Assembly: GCA_025403435.1 (NCBI GenBank)
Contig: CM046330.1
Span: forward strand, 20,172,239 to 20,236,238
DNA length: 64,000 nucleotides
Direction: 5' to 3'
From: Artocarpus heterophyllus
Taxonomy: Eukaryota; Streptophyta; Magnoliopsida; Rosales; Moraceae
Below, one piece after another: positions 22,147 to 33,806 of this stretch. The notes under the pieces are model-generated. The model made no database searches, was not told where the DNA came from, and was given only the letters and a program-made list of their open reading frames with translations. The translations under genes were made by a program, and so were the position numbers. The first letter of the stretch is position 1. Each line of letters begins with the position of its first letter.

Positions 22147-24994
22147 TGTTAGACATGTATGCCCTAAGGAGTAAAAATATAATAAGTTTTTGGAGACATT
22201 TTTATCAATAAAGAATTTATTCTGATACGAACCCTGCCAAGAACTGACGCGGCCCTAACCAAAATTGGTCTCCAAGGTCAAAATTCCTAATCAGTTTTGA
22301 ATAGAACCGCGACCCGATGCCTAACAAGAAGCACGAACCTTGGTGTGTGAGGACGCCACAATCAACTATGGACAGACTGATTGATGAGTCTATGAATGCC
22401 ACAGAATTTTTTGATAAGTTCGAATAGTTCGTTTAAGAACCGAAGAGACTTAAAACCTCAAATTGTGTGTTAAAAAAACCGTCCATTGAATGAAGTTCGT
22501 TACAATATATAGTGGTTTCCCCTTTGCAAATTTCAGCTCCTAATTGCCCATGAATTTCAGACAAATCAATTACCAAAAAAGCCCAATCTAAAGCAAATAA
22601 GGTAAGTTCCCTAAATGGCTTAAAAGGCTTACAATAATATGAAATAAAAGAGAAGAAAAGGAAAATAGACAATAAATAGGTAAATAGCTAATTCTTCTCG
22701 CCACTTGTCGACTCAAAACAGGAAAGCAACTGAAATGGAAAGTAGCTTGATTATTTGCAACCATATGGTGCTAATCACTTGTTGATTCTACAAACATGAT
22801 TACTCGGTCCCTTCTAGAACTTGAATCATGCATTTGTTAGTATGGATGTCACATGCATTTCCCTCAATGCGTCTCCATGCAATAGCTTGAGCCCAAGCTG
22901 CTTGAATCAGCCCAACAAGCGTTTCTTTGAACTTCTTCACACTAGCTCTCGTAACCAGACCAATGAGAACTTGAATTGGATCTGAATATGTCTCATCCCA
23001 CGGTGCTCTTACTTGTGCAAACAATGTCCTCATCATTTTCGTTGTTTATATAGCAAATCTTGTCCTCTTTACGTTCATATTTGTTGAATGTATGTTAAGC
23101 AAACAATAGTCTGAGACTATCGGTCTAAACCTTAAAGAATTGGGCATATGATAAAAAGATTATGCAAAAGACACGATTCTTAAGGTGATGCTCTAAAACA
23201 TAAGATCCGCAATCGAAGGAATAAAGTTAGGCGCTTTATTCATGCAAAGATTGTTATGTTGTCTATATCCCTTTTGGGAGATGGTTTGCCTTGACCATTG
23301 GAGGTGGACTCCATGAATAGAAACATTGGCACGTTGTCATAGATGACGATATGTTGGATTGGGATTTAAAGTGAATTGATTTGGATTAATAATTCTGTCT
23401 CGACAAATCAATTCACTTTAGACAATTATTTTCATTGTATCTTAATCCTGAGATGAATAGTGGGCTGTTGTCTTGACTTGTGTCTTTTGATATACCAAAG
23501 GGTGACACCCACATCTTAATAGTGGTATGCATGCTGGTACATTGGAGGTATAACTCTAGATAGCGTAGACCTGTTATTCATAGATATGGAATCCATAACT
23601 CCTCTTCAGGAGTAATGATATCCTCTTATATGCGTTATCCTACAATTGGAAAACTGGAGCACTCAACCATTTGGATACATAGGTGTAACCGAATGGTATA
23701 CTGTTTTTGGATAGTAAGTTTTCAGATGGTGAAATAATGGAACGTAAGATAAAAATAATCGGGAAGGTAAGATAGAACTTATCCTTAAGCCGATTATGGA
23801 TTATCATATGGGGATACGATACACTATGATATCTCATAGAGACTTAGCTATACGGGCTTCATAATTCTATGTAGTTCAAGAGTGCAGCTCCAAGCTTTTA
23901 GTGGAGTAGCGTTGGAGTTGATAATTATGAAATGTATATCTGGGATATTGGGTTTCGTAATTATCGGGAGCTTGAACTATATAGGTCAATTTGGATCTCT
24001 TTGCTAGCTCACAACATCCTATAACGAAACGGCGTGCTTTTTCAATAATTGGTGACTTATGTCGGATTTATCAGATTGGTTGAATTTGGAAGAATTAGAT
24101 AATTCATGTTTGTTTATCGGTTAAATTAATTTTTGTGATAAAATTGATTCAAGATAAACTTGTTGAATTATTGGGATCGGATAATTCTTGTCTGTTTATC
24201 GGTTGATTTAATTTTGGATAAATTAGATAAAGATAAACTTGTAGAATTATTGGGAATTCATTTATTTTCTTAGAGATTACCTAAATAAAGTTGTTTTGAT
24301 CAGATAACTTCTCTATTGGGTTATTTGAATTAAAACTGAGACTTTATCCTATAGAATCTCGGGTGGAAAATAAAAGATTCGCGGAGATTTTAATCTAGAG
24401 TTTGGCCTACCGATCTACGTGTTCGGCCTGCCGATGGAGTTGTTTGGCTTGTCAAACATCCTGATTGGCCTGCCGATAAGCGAAGGATAAGATTACATGT
24501 TTTTACGCAGATCTTATTAGATACTGATCCGATTTTGATTCTAATTCAAATTTTTGAGACCTAATCTGATAAGGACTGACCCTAGGACCAACCTCTATAA
24601 ATAGGGAGTAAGTCTTAAGAGTTACTCAGATTAGTTGAGAGATTAAGTGATACTCTATTGGTGAGAATCTGAACAACTTCTTGATAGCTTTTGTTCACAA
24701 ATCACGAACATTTGCTTTGGGTTCTCTCGATTGGTTGGAAGGAGAGTCACCTTGGTGAAGAGCTGTACGTGTGAGCCCACACTCATTCCTGTCGTGGATA
24801 GAGAATAGCAAAGAAGACCAGTTGGTTGAGACTCTTCTAGAACGTTACTTCTCTTCACGTTTTGGGAGCGTTCTTCGACATACAAAGGTTAGTAAGATCT
24901 AGTTAATTTATGCATATAGCATGTCAAACTTGTGTTTTGAAAAATACTCTGATGTAAAATTTTTAAAATTCTACTGCACACTATTTTTCCAACA
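22147..24994 (+). mobile_element. Copia 3' LTR (about 2.0 kb without the inserted solo LTR)
   Basis: It begins TGTTAGACATG directly after the polypurine tract and ends TTTTTCCAACA, giving the imperfect inverted termini expected for Copia. An 813-bp solo LTR sits inside at 22223-23035. A TATAAATAGGG box lies near 24594 and a local duplication of about 86 bp near 24090-24250. The 5' LTR is not in the window, so no target duplication can be checked. Confidence 0.8.
22223..23035 (-). mobile_element. Solo CRM-like Ty3/gypsy LTR inside the Copia LTR
   Basis: It starts TGATACGAACCC and ends TGTCCTCATCA on the + strand, so its transcriptional orientation is -. The flanks are TATTC (22218-22222) and TTTTC (23036-23040), a target duplication with one mismatch. 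No internal region is present. The end near 22800-23035 still encodes, on the - strand, the C-terminal gag-pol segment that this family carries inside its LTR (QVLIGLV, FKETLVGLIQAAWAQA). Confidence 0.88.
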
Positions 24995-25224
24995 GGTTAT
25001 TATTTAAGCACACCCTTGTTTCACTTTTTCATAGGAAACTCACTAATCTTGGTGTAGAAACAACAATGCGTTGAAAAAACTATTTACAACTTGTCACTTA
25101 CTTAAGCATGCCCCCGTTTCACTTATTGTGTGAAAAAACACAATAATTTAGCCAAAGAAATTATAGTGAATTCAAAAGCTTGTTCAAACTGATCTATTAT
25201 TTAAGCATGTTTTTGTTTCACTTC
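24995..25224. repeat. Satellite block 1, monomer about 97 bp
   Basis: Degenerate tandem units run from TATTATTTAAGCATGCCCC through a TTTCAC...GTGAAA inverted pair, then ACACACTAATTTAGCC, AATAGTGAATTGAAAA and CTTGTTGAAACTTATC. About two and a half units are present before the solo LTR at 25225. The same array continues at 26231 and at 39786. Confidence 0.85.
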
Positions 25225-26230
25225 TGATGCAGGTGCATTGCATCAAACACATGGCATAAGTCAAGGGTGCATATGCATGGAAGAATTTTATTAAGTTTTT
25301 TGTCTTATTTTATTCTTGCTATTATTATTAAATTAAAAGCATTTGTTGGTGAGGTTTGAGTGAAAACATTTAGTGGATTTTACTTGTAATATTTGGCTTC
25401 ATAATCACGTGGAGTTCAGCCCATGAGAAAGCATAAAAGGCGCCATTCATGAGGAATTCATCTTCGAGCCACCCGCAAGAGGATGGAAGATTACTCGTAA
25501 TTGCAACTGTAAAATTTTAGGAAAAGAGTGTGAAATAAATGGCTGAATACTAGGGTTGCTTGGGTGTGTCAAAAGAGTGTGAATTCGGCATGATTAAAGA
25601 GGAAAGACAAGTGGCTGCAAGGAAGGAGGGAAATTCAAAAAATTTGGGAAGAAGCTTGCATGGATTTTGCATGGATTTGGACATAAAAATAAGCAATATT
25701 CATCCATCTTTGTGGCTGACTTTGTAATGCACTCAAATTAATGGCATTTAAGTGTAATAAGCACTAGGTGGTGAAAAGCCCTTGCGTGGGTCAATCTATG
25801 CACAATTAATTATTATATTTTAGGGCTGAAACTGAAGTTGTCATGTAAGCCTTGCATGGTGGCATGAAACTTATAAATAGAAGCCTAAGTTATCCTTTGT
25901 AGGGAGTTTTTGCGTGGAATGAAATTTTATGAACATTTTGAGTCTCAACCTTTGTGTGGGTTAAGCCTTGAAACCTTGATTCTGTATCCCTAGAGTTGGA
26001 CGGCTAGGGTGGTGAATCAAATAGGTCTGTATCTAGGAGTGGTGATTAATTTTATATCTCTTAGTGGTGACCTGGTCTTGTCCCTTAGGGTGGTGATTAA
26101 TTTCTGTACCCCTAAGTTCTATCTCTTGGTTTAGTTTTGTCTAAGTTTCGGTTGTCAAAGAAAAAAAATAAAAATAAATATTTCAAAGTGCGCAACCTAT
26201 AACATTTTCGTCCTTAAGAATCCGCTGTCA
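25225..26230. mobile_element. Probable solo LTR inserted in the satellite
   Basis: This 1006-bp sequence begins TGATGCAGGTGC and ends CCGCTGTCA. The flanks are ACTTC (25220-25224) and ACTTA (26231-26235), a near-perfect 5-bp duplication of a conserved satellite position. Removing it restores a continuous satellite monomer. It holds a TATAAATAG-like box near 25874 and repeated CTAGGGTGGTGA-like words near 26001-26100, with no coding sequence. The lineage is unknown. Confidence 0.7.
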
Positions 26231-26683
26231 ACTTATTGTGTGACTAACACACTAATTTAGTATCAGAAACAATAGTGAATTAAACATTTTTTTGAGACAT
26301 ATCTATTATTTAAGCATGTCACTGTTACATTTCTTATGTGAAAAACACACTAATTTAGCCACAAAAATAATAATGAATTGAAAAGTCAAGTTGAGATGTA
26401 CCTATTATTTGACCATCCCCCATTTCACTTCTTATGTGAAAAACACTCCAATTTAGGCATAGAAAAGATACTAAAATGTAGAACTTTGTTAAGACTTATC
26501 TATTCTTAAGAAAAATGCCATGTTTCACTTCTTGGGTGAGAAACACACTAATTTTGCCATAGAAACAATAGTGAGTTGAAAAAACTTGTTGAATCTTGGC
26601 TATTATTTATGCACTATTTCACTTTTTTCAAGAAATACACACAAATCTAGATGTAGAAATACCAATGAATTGAAATAACTTTG
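26231..26683. repeat. Satellite block 2, monomer about 97 bp
   Basis: About five diverged monomers continue the array after the solo LTR. The inverted pair TTTCAC / GTGAAA around TTCTTAT is preserved or nearly so in several units. The block is cut by the Tat element at 26684. Confidence 0.85.
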
Positions 26684-27374
26684 TGTTGGGGTGCAATTTA
26701 GTGAGGCCCAAATTGCAAACAGGCCCGTGTGGCCCAATGTTGATACTAGACAAATAGATCGAATAAAATCTGCTTGTTCGCTTGATTCGATCGCCTTTCA
26801 TGGTTTGAGTCGTTGTGCTCTTGTTGAGCATAGTTTGCACTCGTTTCCATGTCTTCGTTTGACTGAATCGATCGTTTCGAAATGACAGTTATCTGCACAA
26901 ACAGACAGTTACACACGTCTAGTCATGAACCAAAACGTGGGGGAGGCATGATTTTTGCAACTTATCACCAATCGACATGTGTCCCACTATTACAATTACT
27001 TATGATGCTCTATCCCACTCCGCCAGACGGTTGAAAGCCACTATCCTTTCTCATCTTCTATATAAGAGGAAGACTACTTAGATGTATGACACACAAAAAA
27101 TCGTATACTGAAACTCTGCCAATTTGCCCTCACACTTCTTGTAATCTGTACTTAGAAATCATAGTGAATTACAGTGGACGTAGCTCTTAATTAACTGAGT
27201 GAACCACTATAAATTCTCTGCGTCTTTCTTATTGCGCTTTTACTTCGTTCATTTCACTTTAATCAAGCAAGTAAATTCGGGTTTATAGATCCATCCAACT
27301 GTGATTTGAGGGCCCAAGTTCCTAAATAATTCAATCCAGAATTCAAGCACTTGATTATAGATTCACCGTCTACA
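26684..27374 (+). repeat. Tat element 5' LTR (691 bp)
   Basis: It runs from TGTTGGGGTGCAATTTAG to GATTCACCGTCTACA. A TATATAAGAGG box lies at about 27059. The 3' LTR carries about 32 bp absent here (after AAAATCTGCT, near 26773), and many single-base differences show that the insertion is old. Confidence 0.9.
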
Positions 27375-27400
27375 GTTTGGCACCCACCGTGGGCCCTTCA
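27375..27400 (+). other. Tat element primer binding site
   Basis: TTTGGCACCCACCGTGGG begins one base after the LTR end. It has the TGGCNCCCACCGTGG form seen in many plant Tat-type elements and presumably pairs with a host tRNA 3' end; I have not assigned the tRNA. Confidence 0.75.
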
Positions 27401-27436
27401 AGTCATCAACTCCAAGATCTTTAGACTCAGATCTGA

Positions 27437-29140
27437 GTGGTAGACAACATCGACAACCAGCATACTCTGGAGACCATAGTGGAAGAGACCGAACTAATTC
27501 CTCAAGACAACCAACAAATGGAAACCCTTGCAGTAGAAGTCGAGACCCTTAAGAAGATGCTCCAGGAGCAGACAGCTCAATCCTAGGAATGTGACAGAAG
27601 GATGGAGCAACTTAGCAATGAGAATTTGGCTTTGAGAAGCCAAATTAGTTATCAAAACTCTCAGATGGCTTCACAGTCATACCATTATCCGTACTATAGA
27701 TATTCGACAATCCCAATTTTGTCAGCAACGCAATGGCAATCTCAAATACCGCGACTAGGAACCCGACAGCCCTATAGCCCAATTGGAAGGATGTAACCCT
27801 TGTATACGCCTTCGACTCTAGCCCCAGCAACAACATCAGCAGCTTTTATAGCAACAGCCACCCCCGTAATGACAACTATCACGACGACAAGTGCTCGTGT
27901 GGAATTCAATTGAAATGATGACTCGATTGAAAGAAACGAGGAGACAGAAGCGATCGTTCATTCAAAAGAAACACCAACTGTCGCTTTGATGACACCTGAG
28001 TTGGTCCAATTGATGATGAGAGAAATGCTCAAGCAGAATTTCAAACTTGTAGAAGAGAAAATCGAGCAGAAGGTTTCGAAAGCCATGAGCAAGACCCCTG
28101 CACTGGATGACATCTTGAAGAACATTCGAGATACCCCACTCACAAAGAGGATCACTTCGGTTGTATCCCCAAAATACGAAAACCTTGTGTTCGCTCGATT
28201 TGATGGAACTATAGACCCAAAACACCACCTGCTATAGTATAAGAACGTGATCAGTGCCATGAACATTCCAGACTTGATTCTTGATGAGATAATGTGCAAG
28301 TTGTTTGCACAGTCACTTAAAGGTCCAGCACTTCGATGGTTCAGTAACTTACCTACTGGATCGATCGACAGCTTTGAAGACTTGTCAGATTTGTTTGTCA
28401 AAGCGTATTCGGTACATATTCAGACAGGAAAGACGACCAAAGATTTGTGGTCCATCATCCAGAGCCTGGGCGAATCACTAAGGGCTTATATCAAAAGATT
28501 TAGCAAAGTGCTCTTAGAGATTTTAGATTTGGAAGATGGAACGGGTAGGGAAACGTTGAAGAAAGGACTTCTGCATAGGTCCCCTTTCAAGAACAGCATT
28601 TGCTCTGATTACCCACACACCATCCAAGAAGCCCTCAACAGAGCAAAAGGATGGATCGATCTTGAAGAGGAAAATAAGAGGTGTGGATGAGAACTGGGAA
28701 GAACCAGAAATCATAGCAAATCAAATCGAAAGCAAAAATTTCAGCTAGATCGAAGGGAGCGAACGAGGACACCGCCAAAGAGAGAATGGAGACGAAAAGA
28801 AGACAGACCCCGATCCACAACATGACTGTTGTTGCCACAAAATATGCCCTCAGCATATCGCCATCGGAGCTAATCGCCCAGCTAGAAGGGAAAGATTACG
28901 TCTGATGGCCAGGAAAAATGGCACCAAGCCGTTCTCACGATCAATCTAAATATTGCAAGTTTCATCAAGATATGGGGCACTTGACGGTTGACTGCAAAGC
29001 CTTGCGATCCAAGATAGTAGAGCTACTCAAGAAAGGGCACTTGAGAAAGTACCTCTTAGAACGAGGAAGGAAGACGTACGGGCTCGACAAAGAGCGAGGA
29101 GGATGAAGAGACCAACAAGCCCGTGAGAAGACACCATCAC
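27437..29140 (+). pseudogene. Tat gag remnant (capsid and zinc-finger-like region)
   Basis: The frame opens at GTG (27437), where ATG would be expected. It reads through the ARFDGTIDPKHHLL segment (28195 on), KLFAQSLKGPALRWFSNLP (about 28296) and SLGESLRAYIKRFSKVLLEI, the Tat-type retrotransposon gag domain. A Cys/His region, CKFHQDMGHLTVDC, lies near 28953-28994. Stops at about 27584, 27914, 28236, 28688 and 29104 are TAG or TGA where CAG or CGA would be expected. A frame change separates the capsid part from the Cys/His part. Confidence 0.88.
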
Positions 29141-29208
29141 CACCACCACCACCTATTAGGAAGATAATTGCAGCCATTTGTGGAAGCTCAGTTTTTAGCG
29201 GCGATTCA

Positions 29209-29715
29209 GTGAACCAAATGAAGGCGCATCAGAGGATAGCTAATCAAGCGACTGTCAGTTCGATTCACAGCGAACACTATGAGCATGTAATTTCATTTTA
29301 CAGTGACGAGGCGTTTGGGCTCCATGCCCTGTATGATGATGTGCTTGTTATTAAGCTTAACATTGCAAATTGTGAGATTAGCAGAATACTGGTTGACAAT
29401 GGAAGCTCAGCCAACATCCTGTCCCTCTCAACGCTAAAAGAGATGGAAATCGACGAGGAGGAAATTAAGAAATCCCCGACATCATTAGTAAGTTTCAATG
29501 GCGAGGCAACGACAACCATTGGAAGAGTCAAGCTTCCTGTGTATGCAGCGGGGGAGAATAAGCTGACTGGCTTCCTGGTCATGGATTGCCCTTCGGGGTA
29601 TAACATCATCTTGGGGCGGCCTTGGATACACTCCATGAAGGCAGTCCCTTCAACGTACCACCAAATGATTAGGTTTTCGACGAAACGAGGCATTCGGGAG
29701 ATTCAAGGAAGCTAG
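29209..29715 (+). pseudogene. Tat aspartic protease region
   Basis: The frame contains ILVDNGSSANILSLSTL near 29387, the retropepsin active site with DNG in place of DTG, and later GYNIILGRPWIHSMKAV near 29597, the conserved distal motif. The change from T to N in the catalytic triad may or may not be tolerated. It ends at TAG (29713). Confidence 0.88.
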
Positions 29716-31310
29716 GAGGCAACTAGGAGCTTCTATGTCATAGCTATGAAGTAGAAAAATGCTTTATAGCAATTACAGGCCATACAACAGAACACGACGA
29801 ACCACCAAAGCTGCATCAAATAGACTCTCGAGCAGCTAGATGAAGTCCAGATCGACTCAGAGGATAAAAGGCGTACAGTGAAGATCGGGTCGCAACTCAA
29901 TGAGAGTATCAAGTCCCAAATAATTGATTTTCTTAGAACTAATGTTGATTGTTTTACATGGTCCCATGCAGATATGCCTAGAATCAACCCAAGCATAATC
30001 TCACATCAACTAAACGTCAATCCAGACCATAAACCAGTCCGACAGAAGAGGAGGAAGCTTGGAATCGAATTAAACAATGTCGTCAAAGATGAAGTGAGGA
30101 GATTGCTCGAAGCAGGCTTTATACGCCATGTCTAGTATCCCGATTGGCTCGCCAACGTGGTAATTGTAAGGAAAAAGAATGGGAAGTGGTGCATGTGCAT
30201 CGATTTCACTGACCTGAGCAAAGCTTGCCCAAAAGACAGCTATCCATTGCCGTATATCGATTGACTCGTTGACACAACAGCTGGACATGAGATTCTAAGT
30301 TTCCTCGATGCATTCTCTGGCTACAACCAAATCCTTTTGCATCCTGAAGACTAGGAGAAGACGACTTTAATAAAAGAGAAAGGGATCTTTTGCTTCAAGG
30401 TCATGCCTTTTGGATTGAAGAACGCAGGAGCAACTTACCAACGATTTGTCAATATGATGTTCGAGCAGCAAATTGGTATGAACATGGAGGTTTACATTGA
30501 TGACATGTTGGTTAAGTCTTTGTAGGCTCATTTCCATGTCTAGCAGCTGCAAGAATGCTTCAACGTTCTCCAAAAATTTGGCATGAAGCTGAATCCAGAG
30601 AAGTGCACTTTTGGGGTGGCGAGCGGCATGTTCTTAGGTTATCTCATCACGAAGCACGAAATCGAGGTAAATCTTGAGCAAATTAAAGCCTTTTAGTTGA
30701 TGCCATCACCGAAACCAAATGAGAAATTCAAAAGCTAACTGGTCAAGTAGCTGCACTAAGTTGATTTATTGCCAGAAGTTCTGACAAATGTCTTCCTTTT
30801 TCCAGCTACTCAAAAAGAACACAAAGTTCGAATGGAATGAGCAATGTGATTCCGCGTTCCAAGAACTAAAAAGGTACTTGACAACTCTGCCGATCCTTTC
30901 AAAGCCAAAAGAAGGGGAACCACTCTACCTATACTTGGCGGTTTCAGAGACGGTAGTGAGTTCGGCCTTTATCTGAGAAGAAGATACGGTCCAGAAACCA
31001 GTGTTCTTCGTGAGCCATACAATGTTGGACGCTGAAATGAGATACTCTGTTGTTGAAAAGCTCGCGCTTGCACTCATCATGTCGGCTCGAAAACTCCATC
31101 TGTACTTTCAAGGCCATACTATTATGGTGTTGTTGTCGTACCCGATGAGAGCAATTTTGCACAAGCCAGTGTCTCAGGAAGAATGACAAAATGGGCGGTT
31201 GAGCTGACAAAGTTCGACATAGAGTACAAACCCCAGACAACGTTGAAGGCTCAGGTGCTGATGGATTTTGTTGCAGAATTGACACACAAACCTAAAGGAC
31301 TTGCAGCAGA
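29716..31310 (+). pseudogene. Tat reverse transcriptase and first RNase H
   Basis: RT landmarks on the + strand are LLEAGFIRHV (about 30104), KNGKWCMCIDFTDLSKACPKD (about 30174-30236), FSGYNQI, KVMPFGLKNAGATYQRF (about 30399) and the catalytic YIDDMLVKS (about 30492). RNase H follows with LYLYLAVSETVVSSAFI and MRYSVVEKLALALI. At least seven in-frame stops and one or more frameshifts lie between 30130 and 31190, and most stops are TAG replacing CAG. It is not functional. Confidence 0.9.
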
Positions 31311-31690
31311 GACATGGATTGTACAGGTCGACGGATAGAGCAATGAGAAGGGGTCTAGAATAGGAGTGGCCTTGAAGTCCCCAACAGGCGAAGAAATCGA
31401 GTAGAGTTTTCGATTGGGTTTTAGAGCTACCAACAACAAAGCCGAATACGAGGCTGTGATTGCTGGTATAAGGCTCGCTGTCGCATGGGAGCTGCTAGAC
31501 TTCTTGTGGAAAGCCACTCCACATTAGTCATCAACCAAGTAAATGGAGAGTTCGAAGCATGAGATGAAAAGATGCTCTTGTATCTGAACCTAGTCTCCAA
31601 GCTCAAGCCTTAGTTTGATCAGTTTGAAATAAAACATGTATCATGAGACCAAGACTCAAGAGCAGATGCACTTGCGAATTTGGGATCATC
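31311..31690 (+). pseudogene. Second (archaeal-type) RNase H of the Tat element
   Basis: The VDG(stop)SNEKGS segment at about 31327 and FRATNNKAEYEAVIAGIRLAV at about 31420-31480 match the extra RNase H domain of plant Tat-lineage elements, acquired besides the ordinary retroviral RNase H. The domain is broken by TAG and TGA codons and a frame change near 31490. It is the clearest lineage marker of this element. Confidence 0.82.
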
Positions 31691-31699
31691 GGTCAAAAT

Positions 31700-32813
31700 C
31701 AACAAAAGGAGAATAATTTCTCTTGAACGAATTGACAGCCCGAGCATTATGCAAGTTGAAGAGGCAATTTATGTTGACCCAAGGGATGATTGGAGGACGC
31801 CCATTCAAATGTACATCTGTAACGGCTGGATTTTATTGGCCAACGATGCAGAACGACTGTGAGGACTTCGCACGCAAATGTGACAGCTGCCAAGGCATGC
31901 TCCCATTATGCACCAACCAGCAGAAGAGCTTTCTTTGGTCAGCTCACCATATCCTTTCATGAAGTACTCGATGGACGTGGTCGGATCGTTCCCACTAGCT
32001 CCTGGATAGGTCAAGTATTTGCTTGTCCTCATCGATTATTTCTCCAAATGGGTCAAAGCCGAAGCATTTGTGGACGTTAAAGAGCGAGATGTCGAAAGAT
32101 TCATTTAGAGAAATATCATTTGTTGGTTCAAAGTTTCGAGGGAGATTGTCATAGACAACGGCTCCCAATTCATCTCCTTGTCCTTCAAGAAGTTCTGTCG
32201 TGATTGGGACATTGTTTTAAGCTTCTCAACACCAAGGTACCAGAAAGGAAATGACCAAGCAGAAGCAACGAATAAGATGATCGTGAAGAATCTGAAGAAG
32301 AAACTTGAGGCAAGAAAAGGGCGTTGGGTTGAGGAACTGCCGATGGTGCTTTGGGCCTACCAAACGATTCCAAGAAGGGCTACTGACGAATCCCCTTTTT
32401 CGCTCGTATATGGAATAGAAGCTATTCCTGTAGAAATTGTTGCTCGAGATCTTCAAGTTGATTACTCTCTTCTAAATGAGGCAAGAAACGACGAGAGGAT
32501 GCGGGATGCACTGGATCTGATAGAGGAGAAAAAGGACACAACTTTCTATTGCCTAGGTTGCTACCAACAAGCTACCACCAGATACTACAACCAGAAGGTC
32601 AAGGTCAAAAAATTCCAAGGAGGAGATCTTGTGCTCAGAAAAGTCTTTCAGAATACATGAGAAGCTAATGCTAGAAAATTGGCAGCAAATTGGGAAGGAC
32701 CTTATCGAATAAGGTCAGTCGTTAGTGACAGAGTATACAAGTTGGAAAAGCTTGATGGATCCCTCATTTCCAAGAGCTGGAATGCGAATCATTTGAGGAA
32801 GTACTATGTGTAG
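31700..32813 (+). pseudogene. Tat integrase
   Basis: A zinc-binding segment with FYWPTMQNDCEDF and KCDSCQ lies near 31831-31900. The DDE core runs in shifting frames through 31970-32160, where FSKWVKAEAF and IVIDNGSQF can be read with a frame change. The intact stretch 32178-32660 has PRYQKGNDQAEATNKMI (with the catalytic glutamate) and VLWAYQTIPRRATDESPF. The C-terminal part ends at TAG (32811-32813) after KSWNANHLRKYYV. Confidence 0.88.
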
Positions 32814-32984
32814 TATTCATTTTGCTTTGTGTAATTGAACTACGTTCGGCTTGATCCCTAAACATGGGGTATGTAGGCAGCTCGTATATGATATAAACGA
32901 GCGCAGCTGTTTTATTAATTCAAATTTTATTTCCCCGATATATTGATGAATTCTTTCCTCAGGGAACACGGCTATGCTTTCTAA

Positions 32985-33370
32985 ATTAGCTTCAGACTCG
33001 ACAAGCTCGATCCAAACTCAAATTGCCATCATCATGGCTTAGCTTCGGACTCGACAAGCTCGATCCGAACTCAAATTGCCATCATCAAGGCTCAGCTTCA
33101 GACTTGACCTTCTCGATCTAAACTCTTCAATTGCCATCTTCATGGCCCCTAACTATGGATTCGAGTAGCTCGATCCATACGGTAAATCTTGCCATCATCA
33201 TGGCCCCTAACTACAGATCCAACTAGCTCAATCCGTAAATTCAAGCATGCCATTTTTAATTTTTTGGATTCAACTTACTTGATCCAGACTCATTTTGCCA
33301 TCTTTTTGGCTCAATTTTGAATTCAACCGATCTCATCCGGCCATTCAGGACAAAGTTTTGGACTAGATGA
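32985..33370 (+). repeat. Tandem-repeat block in the Tat 3' region, unit about 60-70 bp
   Basis: Units share GGCTCAGCTTCGGACTCGA, AGCTCGATCC, AACTCAAATTGCC and ATCATCATGG. The first two or three are close copies; later ones drift. Tandem repeats in the 3' untranslated region are a known property of Tat-lineage elements and a known seed of new satellites. Confidence 0.85.
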
Positions 33371-33806
33371 GTTCAATTAGTACGAATCGTGCTGCCATAA
33401 TCATCGTTTGAATTTGATAAATTTGATCTGAAATGTTTTTCCTATTCAGTAGTTAGGATTCATAAAATCAAGAAAACTGACCTATATAATTCGATCTCTT
33501 GGTCTAAGTTTTTCTTGACTCAAGGCCAGTTCGATCCATTTTAAAAGAATTATATCATAACATTATTCTTTTGGATTGAATACTTCCGTTTATCACTTTG
33601 TCGGTCTGATTGCTTTTCGATTAACTAAGATTAATCGGTGCATACGATATAAAAGCGTTGCTAATCTAATGCTGAATTCAAAAGTTGAATTTCAATTTGA
33701 ACTTCCAATTTGTCAGAATAAAACGTTCGATACAAACCAAGCAGAAATCACAGTTCAAAAAAAAAAACTTTCACGAATTTCCTCCATCCACAGGTTGAAC
33801 ATTTTT

